From Papaver somniferum (lineage: Eukaryota; Streptophyta; Magnoliopsida; Ranunculales; Papaveraceae), in NCBI RefSeq assembly GCF_003573695.1, contig NC_039359.1, positions 154,062,210 through 154,126,209 of the forward strand: DNA of 64,000 nucleotides. The letters are read 5' to 3'. Of this stretch, positions 11,351 to 21,918 are shown in pieces (the stretch's first letter is position 1; each line of letters begins with the position of its first letter). The translations under genes and the position numbers were made by a program. The notes below the pieces were generated by a model. That model saw nothing but the letters and a program-made list of their open reading frames with translations, ran no database searches and was not told the DNA's origin.

Positions 11351-12255
11351 ATGATTAGAGTTAATGAAGATGACAAAAGATTGGAGTGTAATATGATAAC
11401 AAAAACAATGGTTAATGAATTCCATGAAAACATCAAAGGAAGGATACATAAACGAGATTTTGAAGGAAGGAAGTTTATGGCGGTAGAAAAGACATCACCC
11501 TTGAAAGATTGGGAAAAGAAAAAAATCACATTCATGGAGGAAGAAATACCAAAATAAAATTTGAACCACACATCTCCATTGGTTATTACAGTGCATATTA
11601 CGCGAAAAGAGAAGGGGACAACAACAAAATCCACGGAAGAATGAATATTGAACAGAACTTTAGTCGATACAGGAAGTTCAGTGGATATAATATTTTATCA
11701 TGAGTTCAGGGGAATGGGATTTAAAGATGAAGAAATGTCCAGTTCAACATATCTTGTTCTTGGCTTTGGAAAATCCACAACAAAACCTAAAGGAGAAATA
11801 GTGGTACGAATTCCACTAGGAGAGATCGAAACACACGTGACACTATGCATGGTGGATATGGAATCGCCATATAATATGTTGCTAGGAAGACCATGGATAC
11901 ATGCGATAAAAGATGTAGTATCAACGTTGCATCAATGTATTAAATTCCCCACACCAAATGGAATAGGTGAAATCAGAGGAGATGTTGACAATGCGAAATT
12001 ATGTCATCAAATTGAAGTAAAGCATTATGAAGGACGAGCAAAAAAGAAACAATTTCGCAGAAAGTTGGCAAAGGAGGCAAAGAAAGAAGAAGAATTTAGA
12101 GTGTATAAGATAAGGGCAAAAGAAGGAAGGGGAATACCCAGCGAAATTTCGGAAGAAGGAGAAGGACCTGTGAAAACAATAAAAGAACCAACACTAATGG
12201 GAGAACCCAAGTTCAGTTACACTTCCGCAGGACCAACAAAAGAAGTAAACGTTGG
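11351..12255 (+). pseudogene. Pol-type polyprotein, N-terminus and aspartic protease (disrupted)
   Basis: It starts MIRVNEDDKRLECNMITK right after the leader. It aligns with the gag-protease linker of the gag-type element (FHENIKGRIHKRDFEGRKF against FHDNVLRRVFARDNDGRKI). In-frame stops follow EEIPK (TAA, 11555) and STEE (TGA, 11640), then the protease begins: VDTGSSVDIIFYHEF carries the catalytic Asp of retropepsins, followed by MVDMESPYNMLLGRPWIH. A Lys/Glu-rich spacer leads to the point where the nested element interrupts the frame, inside the codons for VNVG. The frame resumes at 19955 with TVEEPL. The sister copy at 47008-47964 is open throughout this part. Confidence 0.85.
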
Positions 12256-12721
12256 TGTAGGATCATAATCTAGCAGCAATAATGCCTCAGCGAAATTATC
12301 AACAATACAACAACGTCGCAGAACAATTTCATAATTGACGTAATAAACGACGTCAGCTAAAATCATGAGAAAAATGTGATGGTCCTACGAAAATAAAAGA
12401 GTTTGCGAGATTAACATTTGTAAGGTTGCGAGAATATCGCAACCCATATCCGAAAATAAAGGACAGATTAGCTGTCGTCCACTATGTAATTCCCTATAAA
12501 TAGTCGTTCAGTGGTAAAGGAAAGGAAGAGATCTTTTTCTGAGTGAGAAGCAAATAAATAGGAGAGAGAAAATCTAGAGCAGTGGTTATTCTTGATTCCT
12601 TTATCTTTTATTGTAAGATTGTTCAAAGATTGATCAATAAAATTAAGATTGTTAATCTAAAATGAGTTGAATGTTAATGAAATCTTGTGAGGGGTGTAGT
12701 GTAGGATTTCCTGCAACTACA
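12256..12721 (+). repeat. Gypsy LTR B (5' LTR of the nested gag-type element)
   Basis: 466 bp, TGTAGGATCATAATC to GCAACTACA, with a TATA box at 12495-12503. Preceded by the target duplication GTTGG and followed by the primer site TGGCGCTAGAAACAGGG. Confidence 0.9.
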
Positions 12722-12724
12722 TAA

Positions 12725-12741
12725 TGGCGCTAGAAACAGGG
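12725..12741 (+). other. Primer binding site of the gag-type gypsy element
   Basis: TGGCGCTAGAAACAGGG, identical to the site of the pol-type element at 11296-11312. Sharing the same tRNA primer and leader is expected if both RNAs are handled by one set of proteins. Confidence 0.75.
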
Positions 12742-12857
12742 AACGGATTGAAGATTATTCTAGAAAAAATTGAAGATTAATATTGAGATTTGTGAAGATT
12801 TGGAGTGATTGATTAAGAATTTTACATAATCTCTTGCAATTCATTAATATTGAAGAA

Positions 12858-13937
12858 ATGGCTAGAAGAAGAAATACATCAGAACAACCAACTACTGTTA
12901 GAAGAAGCAAGAGACTTGCTGGAAGAAAAAGAAGTGAAATGGGAGAATCTACTAGAATGAGAAATAATAGAGAAAATCAAATTCAACCACCAGTTCAACA
13001 AACACTAGTACAAGGAAGGAATACAGATTATGATAGGGTGAGTATACACACTTGGAAATCAAAATCAGCAGAAGAAATAGAAGAAGAGCAGCAAACCAGA
13101 AACCATAGACAGGTAGAGAGAAATCAAGAAGCAGATGAAGGAATAATTTATGGAGATGAGGAAATTGGAGCGTTAGAAATGTTGAAACGAATAATACATG
13201 AAGAAAGAAGAGCTGAGGCAGAAGAACGTGAAAATATAACAACGCAAAATCATGAATTGAGGATGGAAAATATGAGACTACAGAGTAGAAGATCGAGAAG
13301 TATTACAAAATCATATTCAAGATCGACTAGAAGAGAGATGAGGCGAAACTCACCCACAACTAATGCTGGAAATAATATTCGAGAAGAAATATTAAATCCT
13401 AATGAAGAACATCGCGAAGATAAAAAAAGGACTGATGATCGTTACATTCCACAAAATGAAACTTTTGATGATAAGCAAAATGATAGAAATCAAGAGAATG
13501 GACAACGTCAGGGACGAAATAATCAAGATGGCGAAGGGAATCGAGAGGAAGAAAGGAGAATTTTACATGAGAGAGAAGCTCAAAGAAATCAACAAACAAT
13601 TGAAGAAGAAATTGAAATACATTACGCTGAACAAGCACGTTTAATTTGCGAACGTGAAAGATTGAGAGCGGAAATGGAAGAACAAGAGCTTCAGGAAACA
13701 ATTCGCCAGAACAATCACGACAATCGAGAAAGAAGACGAACACAAAACCGGAATAACGGTAATATCAATGAAGAGTATGATAGAGTACAGAGGATGACTG
13801 AAAGACAGCGAATGGAATTGATGAGAAATGAACAAAATCATGGAGGGGAAAATGAGAGACATCATCATATGCGAATTCAAGATAGAGATGAGGAAGAGAA
13901 TCGTAGAAGAGGACGAGATGAGGATGATGAAGAATAA
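12858..13937 (+). CDS. Arg/Glu-rich ORF upstream of gag in the gag-type element
   Basis: About 359 residues from ATG at 12858 (MARRRNTSEQPTTVRRSKR). I chose this start because the sister copy also has ATG there (53981, minus strand), and the frame upstream begins without an ATG. The protein is extremely charged, with a basic N-terminus, then long helical stretches such as ILHEREAQRNQQTIEEEIE and LICERERLRAEMEEQELQE, then an acidic end DEDDEE. No cysteines form a zinc site. It could be a single alpha helix or coiled coil that binds RNA or Gag, but I recognise no family. It ends in TAA followed at once, in frame, by ATG (TAAATGCAAAAT), where gag begins. The same arrangement is in the other copy. 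Extra ORFs before gag are known in some Tat-lineage elements, so this may be such an ORF1. Confidence 0.75.
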   Translation: MARRRNTSEQPTTVRRSKRLAGRKRSEMGESTRMRNNRENQIQPPVQQTLVQGRNTDYDRVSIHTWKSKSAEEIEEEQQTRNHRQVERNQEADEGIIYGDEEIGALEMLKRIIHEERRAEAEERENITTQNHELRMENMRLQSRRSRSITKSYSRSTRREMRRNSPTTNAGNNIREEILNPNEEHREDKKRTDDRYIPQNETFDDKQNDRNQENGQRQGRNNQDGEGNREEERRILHEREAQRNQQTIEEEIEIHYAEQARLICERERLRAEMEEQELQETIRQNNHDNRERRRTQNRNNGNINEEYDRVQRMTERQRMELMRNEQNHGGENERHHHMRIQDRDEEENRRRGRDEDDEE

Positions 13938-15412
13938 ATGCAAAATTTCGCGAGAGAATAAAGGCATGAACGCAGAAGAAGGGAGGCGAAATTAAAAGAC
14001 CAATGGATCAAAATTCAGGTGTAAATAAACAAATCTTAAAAGAATTAGAAGAAATGAGAGGAATGCTAAATAATAGAGGAGAAGTAGGCAGAAGACAATT
14101 AGATGAAGCTATAGAAGAAGATGCGAAAACTCAATTTGCCCGCATTAGCCAGCATTTTTGATGGAACAACTTGTGCAATTCAACACATTAAAGCCTACGT
14201 GAGGTGCATGTTGCAATGGGAAAATCATGATGCCGTAGTATGCAAGTATTTTGCATCCAGCTTAACAGGGGAGGCGTTAAAATGGTTCGAAGGACTACCA
14301 AATAATACAATAACATCATTCAATCATTTGCAGACTACATTCCTGGGGGCATATATAAGTAATAATTCTTCGCGACCTGGTATTGGAGATGTGTTTGGAT
14401 TAAAACAAAGGATTGGCGAAAGTTTGAAGCACCTAACTAAAATATGAAGGACTATGTGTAGCGAAATGGCTGGCCGTGTGGATGAGAGATATCTTATCGT
14501 ATCATTTATCAATGCTATTTTTGCAACCAGCCTATTGTATATCCAAATTTTCAGAGTCAAGAATACGATCACAATAACTGAATTGCGAGAATTCAGGAAG
14601 AATATATTGCTTTAGAGGAAAGGAAAAATGAAATCGAATCATACCCAGTTGCGAACACCAATTCACAAACAACGAATGCAAGCTTATTACCCAAACTAAT
14701 AAACACAGTGGAGAGCACTTCGCAAGTACAACAAGAGAAGGTGACGGGAAACAATCAACATAAACTGGTGGCTGTGGGAAGCCGAGATCAAGAGGAGTAT
14801 GAAACAGAAAGAAATTTCTACAATCGTTGTGGAAATAACAATATTCAAAGACTCGATCAGCCGCAAGAAACTTATGAAGGTCAAAGACAAAACTATAATA
14901 GAGGACAAGGAGGTCACAAGGTAATATGTGAAGAAATCAAGATTCCACCTCTAAATGCAAGTGTGGAGAAAATATGGGAAGCTATAATTTTGATGGAGAA
15001 TATACCAACACCATGGAACATGGGAACGGAACCACCTCCAAACCACAGAAGTCATGAGTTCTGTTCTTATCATCATTTTCATGGACATACTACAAATGAT
15101 TGCAGAAATGTAAAAAGAATTATTCTGAGAATGATTGATCAAGGAAAACTAAACCACTTTTTGGTAGGGCACCCACAATCTCAACCATTGCCACCACCAC
15201 CAGAGCATCACAAAGTAAACACGATGAAAAAGAAGGAAACATTCTTCATAGAAGTTGGTGCAAAAGCAAAGAATCTTTTCTGTCACTCTATCGTACATTC
15301 ATACAAGACAATTGAAGATTTTCATGACAATGTTTTAAGGAGAGTGTTCGCAAGAGATAATGATGGAAGAAAAATTATGAATATTGCGAAAATCTCGCCA
15401 CTAGAGGAATGA
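13938..15412 (+). pseudogene. Gag of the gag-type gypsy element (disrupted)
   Basis: The Gag core is clear at 14121-14447: AIQHIKAYVRCMLQWENHD, FASSLTGEALKWFEGLP and HLQTTFLGAYISNN match the plant retrotransposon gag domain (Pfam Retrotrans_gag). The C-terminal part, 14708-15412, has a zinc knuckle of the C-X2-H-X3-G-H-X4-C kind (CSYHHFHGHTTNDC), as in many plant gypsy Gags. Damage includes a stop soon after the ATG at 13938, a deletion of about 50 bp near 14140 relative to the sister copy, a TGA at 14445 and a one-base loss near 14595. The frame then runs on into protease with only a TGA at 15410-15412 (TGG in the sister copy). Gag would form the particle that packages both RNAs. Confidence 0.85.
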
Positions 15413-16075
15413 CAGAAACAGATTATTTCTTTTACCGCAGAAGAAATCCCCGAAAGTGAAGAGGTACATGATAATCCATTGGTAGTAAAATTAGAAATTA
15501 ATCCAAAACCGAAAGAAGATGAGGATGATGAAGCTGAAGATTCATGGAAAATTAATAGGATTCTAATCGATACTGGAAGCTCTGTGAACATCTTATTTTA
15601 TCATACTTATAAAACTATGGGAGGAAGAGATGATGATCTTATAACATCAACATATAAGATATATGGTTTTAATGGTACTGCCAACAAGCCTAAAGGGGAG
15701 GTTACTATGCGAATTCCATTGAAGGGAATATCTTCTGAAATCCTGTTCGGTGTCGTTTACGTAGAGTCACCCTACAATGAATTAATTGGTCAACCTTGGC
15801 TACATGGGATTCTAGGTGTAGATTCAACTTTCCATCAGTGTATCAAATTTCCTCACCCCAGCGGTGTATTAATCATAAAGGGAGATTGGGTTGAAGGAAA
15901 GAGGTGTTACGAAACTGAGATGGAATCCTGCGAAGGAAGAACAAACAAGAAGGAAAGTTGGCGACACAAAATCAAAGAGACACAAAGAAGTGAGATATTG
16001 ATGGTGGATGCAAATCGAACGAAAAGAAGAAGATATGATGCGAAACTAATGCTAGATCAGAATAAACAATCATGA
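15413..16075 (+). pseudogene. Aspartic protease of the gag-type element (end of its polyprotein)
   Basis: It lies in the same frame as the Gag C-terminus. ILIDTGSSVNILFYHTYKT has the catalytic DTGSS; VVYVESPYNELIGQPWLHG and FHQCIKFPHPSG follow. The frame ends about 70 residues after the protease with a TGA, and nothing like RT comes after. The paralogous protease of the pol-type element is clearly related but diverged, so the two sub-types separated well before these insertions. The upstream TGA would cut protease off from Gag in this copy. Confidence 0.85.
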
Positions 16076-16925
16076 ACATCCCACTACCAAGGAAGCAGTA
16101 GCAGAAAATAACAAAGAAACAGAGAATGTCAAAGGTAATAAAAATAATAAATATATGAATGATTGATTTGTTGCGACACTCTCGCAATAAATAAAATTCT
16201 CAAAAATACATTTTGTTGAATGATAAAATTGAGATTGCGAAATGCAAATACGATATGATGATGTGCGAGAATCTCGCAGAGATAATGAATTCTACAAAAG
16301 ACAATCATAGAACAATGACAAAAGAGAAAGGGGCGAACCTTTACGGCGTACACCCTAGTTCGCGAATACAATTTCGCAAGAGGCAAATGTAAGACCTAAA
16401 GTACGTCATATAAGGGGGCCTGTAGCATGGCTCATGGAAAGGCTACACCGCCACCGGAACCTGAGTCATGGAGATTTGGGGTCAATAAAGCTCATCCGGG
16501 AGAGGCACCTTGGATTCTCAGCTTAAGCATGTAACTTAGGTTGGGCGACTAAGGTAATAAGGACTCTCCCAAGGAGTGCAGAATCTGACCAAGGCGTCGA
16601 GGTACACGGTTGAGTCGAGAGTGCCAGGGGCGTCTGGAGCGTACCTTTCCATTCTTGACAAGTATTGGCTTATACTGCACTCGACCCGAAGAAAACCCCA
16701 CTTAGGGTGCAGTATCGTAACCATAAACCCTATAGGTAAAAGGGATAAGAGGCTGCGAAAACAACTGGTTGTTGTTAAGACCGGATGGGAGGAGCCAACC
16801 TTGTATGGTAGAGGTACGCCTCCTTGAAGGGGCAACCAGTGGGAAGATAAGGGCGGCACCCTCCATTAGGGAGCTGATAAGTGTCTTAAGACGCAAATGT
16901 CATGAGGCTTTTACTCGCAAGGGTA
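16076..16925 (+). other. Conserved non-coding block of the gypsy pair
   Basis: There is no long frame. From about 16253 the sequence is shared with 43128-43760 and 49945-50640 (both reversed) and in part with 23271-23470. It includes GGGGCGAACCTTTACGGCGT, AAAGTACGTCATATAAGGGG, AAAGGCTACACCGCCACCGG, and a GC-richer stretch 16420-16895 with several short self-complementary pieces (for example GCGAGAATCTCGC at 16264). The frames on either strand here are not conserved between copies. Possible roles are packaging signal, dimer linkage or RNA stability, all inferred. At the right edge it joins the antisense gene after an internal deletion relative to the copy at 48530-49940. Confidence 0.65.
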
Positions 16926-19108
16926 TTAAGGCTTTTCATCTTTTCTGACATCGTCTAAGATTTTCGCAGCCCAAGCGAATTCATCATCATTACTTATAAG
17001 AAGACGAGAACCAATTTGGTTTTCTCTTTCGCAGAGCTTGATGTTCTTGCGGTTAGCTTCATCTCCTTCAAGTTGAACTTCAAGAAGGGTCTCTTGGAAT
17101 TTCGCCAAAGCCTTAGCATCTTGATCATAGATGTGATCCTTATCATCTATGAGACCGCTAATTTTGGTTTTTAGCTCATTGATTTTCTCTTTAGAATTAA
17201 GAAAGAGACGCTTAAATCGGTTGGCTAAGCTTAAACTAGATCTATGGTCAATCTCTAAGAGGTGAAATTTGGATCTCAGTTCATTCAGAGAAAGAGATGA
17301 AATTTTATCATTTGAGAAACTATTTAAAGATTTATTAAGACGCTCAAGAAGGGTATCATTATCCAAGGCATTAGGAAATGAACGAAGAATGGTAGTTTCA
17401 TCAGAAAGACCATAAATGTCTGCAAAAAGGATCAATTAAATAAGATAAAACAACAGGATGAATGAATGAAGAGAAAGGAGAAAAGTAACATACCATAGAC
17501 TTGATTATTAGCTTGCTGAAGACTAGAGATTTTTTTCCTGTATGAAGAAGAATCAATTTCTAGTTGTTTGTCCTTCCCGCGAAGACATTTGACTTCAGCA
17601 TCCAGTTCCTCATTCTTTGTTCGAAATTGAAGATTCTTCTTTTCAAGAATTTCGCGTCTCCTCTCCAGATCTGAGGCAACAGCGAAAGAAGCTTTTCCAG
17701 CCTGCGAGAAAATGTAAAAAGTATTAAAATAGAAAGAGATTTTGAGTTACAATAATGAAGAAGTAAAAGGACGAAAGCATACCAGACTATTAAGAGAATG
17801 TAGGAAATTGGGAGTCACCGATCTAGAAACTCCACGAAGAGAATTATCACCATCCAATAAAGGAACATCGCAAATCGTAGTGAGAGATTTGCAGGTATTA
17901 GCGAATTGACTATCTCCCATTCCTTGCAAAGAATCATAAAAGAAGCCACAGAGCTTAGCCATAGAAGATTCAGATGGAGAATCTTCATTTGCTACAAGCT
18001 CATCATTATCCTCATCATCCTCATCACTCTCGGAGTTTTCATGAGAAGGAATATTTGAAGGAGAGGAAGAACGGATTTTTCTCTTCTTTGAGGGAGGAGT
18101 AGTTGGTTTTTCCCTGCGAAGAGCACCTTTTCCTTTATCACCAGTCTTCGCAACATTGGCAGGCTTTTCTATTTCAGCAATAATCTTCAAACACAGATAG
18201 AAATAAGAAATAGAGGCAGCAGTATACTGTTTAAAATCATAAGATAATATTTCTTACCTCATCTGTGTATGAGAGAAGAGCTAACAAGGTACTAGCCTTC
18301 CCAGTCCTGTGATAGCTATCTTTCAGTTTCTGGATCTGTAGAATGTCGCAAGAATCAGCGAACAAAAGAATAAAGATAAATAAATAAATGTAAAGTGGGG
18401 GAAACTGGAAGAAACATACCTCTTTCTCCTTCTCGGGCCAAGAGAATACCCAAGGTTGATAAGTAGCGAGATTCTCAGGAAGAACATTTGACCCAGCAAT
18501 GTAAGGAACTTTCAGAATCAAGGGAGAAACACACCATTTATCATCTTTGGATTGGCGAAGAGTTGTGTTCTTACCATAATGCCAATAAATGTCTTGCATG
18601 AGTATTTTACTTCATCAATATTATCTTTTCTTTTCAAGCGAATACCCCATCGAGTATTATCTTTCGTCATGGAGATCAATTCATAATTTTCAAAGAAACT
18701 CGCTACTGTGTATTTTTCATCGATTATCTCCAAATATGCGAATTTAGGATCCCTAAGTTCTTTAGAGTAAAGAGATCCTTTACCATCACCAAGATTAGCG
18801 AACTCCAGCATCATACGGATGCAATCCCCACTCAATTGGAAGATAGCTCGCGAAAATCCCGAGTGAGCGAGAATTTCATAGAACAGAGGAATATCTGGGT
18901 CATAAAGAGGAATGTGGAGACCTGCGAGAATTTGACCCAGCGAAATTATGATTGATTGATCATCACAATGTTGATCAGAGAAAATTTTGATAGAAAGAAT
19001 TGATTTGGCACTTTCACCAGGAATGGTAGAAAGTGTGAAACCTTTCTCGGCAAGATCTTTTTGGTTTTCCTTAAAAGTTTTCTCATGTTTTTGACCGCTT
19101 GGGGGCAT
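16926..19108 (-). CDS. Antisense intron-containing gene of the gag-type element (transposon-domain plus coiled coil), C-terminally truncated
   Basis: Reading on the minus strand from ATG at 19108 (MPPSGQKHEKTFKENQKDL). Exons: 19108-18420, 18335-18258, 18184-17783, 17701-17494 and 17419-16926, each joint with GT and AG and matching phases. The first exon has IPLFYEILAHSGFSRAIFQL and RMMLEFANLG, which resembles the putative gypsy-type transposon domain family (Pfam PF04195, from memory). Exon 3 is basic then acidic (PPSKKRKIRSSS, SESDEDDEDND); exons 4-5 are coiled coil. Such antisense ORFs near the 3' LTR are known in Tat-lineage elements. Introns survive because the element RNA is made from the other strand. 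Damage: a one-base loss near 18612 shifts exon 1, and the C-terminus is lost by deletion after ILDDVRKD. The function is unknown. Confidence 0.7.
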
Positions 19109-19263
19109 ATCTGAATATAGAGTATGGGAATGGATGAAAAATAAAAAGATTGAAGAAGGAAGAATTACAGTAGCAGAACTTACAGAAGAACAATAGAGTT
19201 TGCAGAGATGAGAGAGTAAAAAGAGAAGAGAAAGTAAAAATAAAATAGAAAGAAGAGTAAGAA

Positions 19264-19275
19264 GAATATATAAAG
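19264..19275 (-). promoter_or_regulatory. TATA-like box of the antisense gene
   Basis: CTTTATATATTC on the minus strand, about 160 bp before the antisense ATG. The same motif at the same relative place occurs at 24106-24117 (minus) and 36938-36949 (plus), and a variant CTCTATATATTTT at 39742-39754 (plus). Position and conservation suggest a promoter independent of the LTR. Confidence 0.5.
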
Positions 19276-19478
19276 AAGATTTTTTTTTACTCGAAGAAAT
19301 AAACACCTTTAATGCGAAAAGACGTGAGCGGTTGAAAAGCAGCGGTTACAAAAGATGTGTCAAGAAATAGATGGAAGAAAGGATACGTGTGATAAATGCA
19401 GAATATGAAAAGATGGACAGTTGCGGCATTTCTCACATCGTTCTCTACTTCGCAGAGAAGATGTGAGAAGAGGAAAGA

Positions 19479-19949
19479 TGTAGGATCAGAATATCGCAAC
19501 AATAATGCCTCAGCGAAATTATCAACAACACAACACAACAACGTCGCAGAAAAATTTCAGAATTGACATAATAAACGACGTCAGCTAAAATCATGAGAAA
19601 AATGTGATGGTCCTGCGGAAATAAGAGAGTTTGCGAGATTAACATTTGTAAGGTTGCGAGAATATCGCAAGCCATATACGAAAATAAAGGACAGATTAGC
19701 TGTCATCCACTATGTTATTCCCTATAAATAGTCGTTCAGTGGTAAAGGAAAGGAAGAGATCTTTTTCTGAGTGAGAAGCAAGTAAATAGGAGAGAGAAAA
19801 TCTAGAGCAGTGGTTATTCTTGATTCCTTTATCTTTTCTTGTAAGATTGTTCAAAGATTGATCAATAAAATTAATATTGTTAATCTAAAATGAGTTGAAT
19901 GTTAATGAAATCTTGTGAGGGGTGTAGTGTAGGATTTCCTGCAACTACA
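19479..19949 (+). repeat. Gypsy LTR C (3' LTR of the nested gag-type element)
   Basis: 471 bp. Preceded by a purine-rich tract (GAGAAGAGGAAAGA) that would prime plus-strand synthesis, and followed by the target duplication GTTGA. Its TATA box is at 19723-19731. Confidence 0.9.
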
Positions 19950-19954
19950 GTTGA

Positions 19955-21313
19955 GACTGTAGAAGAACCTCTAATATTGAGAATTGGAACCAAGATAGAT
20001 GTAGAAGAAGAAGAAAGAATTGTTAACCTTTTGCGAGAATATAAAGACATTTTCACAGGGAGCATGGACGAGATACCGGAAATAGATCCATCAATTGCAT
20101 GTCACAAGCTGGAGATTAACAAGAATGTGAGACCATTTAAACAAAGAATAAGAAAAATCGCAACAGCCTACCATTCTCAAATAGAAGAAGAACTACAGAA
20201 AATGCTTGATGCAGGAATTATAAGAGAAGCTAAATACCCAGAGTGGATAGCGAACATGGTCATTGTTCCAAAGAAAAACAAAGGAATAAGGATTTGCATA
20301 GATTTCATTGATTTAAACAAAGCCTGCGCTAAAGATTTCTGTTACCAGATATTCCTCAAATGGTGGAATCAGCAACGGGAAATGATACGGTATCGTCTTT
20401 AGATGGGTACAAAGCATATAACCACATCCCTCTCGCTGAAGAAGATCAAGAGCATACAGTTTTTTCGCCCCTAGAGGTTTATATTGTTACACGAAAATGC
20501 CGTTTGGTTTGCGAAATGCGGGAGCAACATACCAAAGAATGGTAGAGAAGGTGTTCGCGAAATGGATACACAAAACATTAGAAGTATACGTGGACGACAT
20601 GTTAGTAAAGAGTAAAGAATCCAAAGACCATGTACAGTACCTGACGGAGATTTTTGAACAAATGCGGCAGTATGACATTAAACTGAATCCTGAGAAGTGT
20701 ACCATTGGAGTTGCATCAGGAAATTTTTTAGGCTACATTGTATCAAAGGAAGGAATACAAGTTGATCCAGAAAAAGTGCAAGCAGTTTGTGACATGCCAA
20801 CACCAGCAACAATAAAAGATGTACAAAAGTTGAATGAAATTTTAACTTCGCTAGGGAGATTCATTTCGCGATCATCAGACAAATGCAAGCATTTTTTCGA
20901 TATACTCAAGAAGGGTGCGAAATTCAAATGGACTGATGAATGCGAAAAAGTTTTCAAGGGATCAAAGAACATCTTATGAATACATCTATTTTACAAAAAG
21001 AAGAATCAGAAGAAGAATTATTAATCTATCTTGCGACGACGTCGCATGCATTAAGTGCCGTGTTATTGCGAATAAATGCAGGAGTGGAGAAACCCATCTA
21101 TTACATTAGCAAAACTTTTAATACTGCCGACAAGAATTACTCAAAGATTGAGAAGCTAATCTTAGCATTAGTTTATGCATTATTTAAGCTCCGCATATAT
21201 TTTCAAGCGCACAAAATAAAGGTATTAACAAAAGTACCAATTGAATCAGTGATGAAGAATTCAAAAAGATCAGGAAGAGTGGAGAGATGGAATGCATAAG
21301 TAGGCCACTTTAA
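19955..21313 (+). pseudogene. Pol-type element: reverse transcriptase and first RNase H (disrupted)
   Basis: This continues the protease frame after the nested insertion. RT motifs in order: EIDPSIACHKLEINKNVRPF, AGIIREAKYPEWIANMV, VPKKNKGIRICIDF, MPFGLRNAGATYQRM, the active-site VYVDDMLVKSK, and KCTIGVASGNFLGYIVS. The first RNase H follows: KPIYYISKTFNTADKNYSKI and ALVYALFKLRIYFQAHKI. Frameshifts lie near 20340, 20480 and 20975, and a TAA replaces a codon after VERWNA (21299). The order PR-RT-RH is that of Ty3/gypsy. Confidence 0.9.
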
Positions 21314-21317
21314 TATT

Positions 21318-21912
21318 AAATATGAAATTTTGTCTTCACCAAAATCACAAGTTGTTGAAGATTTCTTGGCAGAATTTCCTTTAGAAGAAGATGAAACGGT
21401 AGAAGAAATGATGGATATAGAAGAAGAACACGGAGATCCAAAAGACTTATTAACAGAACCAAATAGATGGGAGATATTGGTAGATGGATCATCAAATGGA
21501 GAAGGCAATGGAGTTGGAATTGTTTTAATTTCGCCAGAAGGAGCGAAGATGGATTTTTCATTCAGATTGGAATTCGCATCCACTAATAACGAAACAGAAT
21601 ATGAAGCTGTGATACATGCCTTAAAGTTCGCAATAGAAATGAAACTAGAAAATTCCAGGATCACTAGTTGATTCGCAACTAGTTATTCGCCAAATAAAGG
21701 GAGAGTACATTACAAATGAACCATCCTTGAAGAAATACAAGAAGCTCGTTGAAGGTTTGTCAGCGAAAATCCCAAAAATAAAATGGAGGCACATTTCAAG
21801 GAAGGATAACATACTCGCAGACGCTTTTGCTTTCATCTCAAGCATGATGACAGATCCAACTGCGAGATGCATAAAAATACAGACACTTCTGTCACCATCA
21901 ATCAATAAATAA
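21318..21912 (+). pseudogene. Pol-type element: second (archaeal-like) RNase H
   Basis: WEILVDGSSNGEGNGVGIVL, ASTNNETEYEAVIHALKFAI and KIKWRHISRKDNILADAFAF carry the D, E and D residues of an RNase H fold distinct from the gypsy RNase H upstream. A second RNase H of this kind after the first is a recognised feature of Tat-lineage gypsy elements. A one-base frameshift lies near 21669. The domain ends SPSINK followed by TAA. The other pol-type copy has the same residues and a TAA at the same place (near 45097). Confidence 0.8.
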
Positions 21913-21918
21913 AAAGAA

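Larger units (their letters stand above)
12256..19949 (+). mobile_element. Nested Ty3/gypsy element, gag-type without RT and integrase
   Basis: LTRs at 12256-12721 and 19479-19949 enclose a primer site, an Arg/Glu-rich ORF, gag, a zinc knuckle, protease, a non-coding block and an antisense intron-containing gene. Between protease (ends 16075) and the antisense gene (ends 16926) there is no RT, RNase H or integrase. The target duplication is GTTGG (12251-12255) and GTTGA (19950-19954), one mismatch. Removing the insert joins the host reading frame exactly (VNVG then TVEEPL). The LTRs differ by a few percent on inspection, so this is a fairly recent insertion. Confidence 0.9.

Noticed and set aside
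12952..13967. Leu/Phe-rich frames on the minus strand opposite the Arg/Glu-rich ORF
   Set aside because: Complementary shadow of GAA/AGA-rich codons. The mirror frames at 52829-53887 have the same cause.
16536..16896. Frames within the GC-richer non-coding block
   Set aside because: The equivalent frames at 43128-43433 and 49960-50400 are broken at different places and their residues are not conserved.
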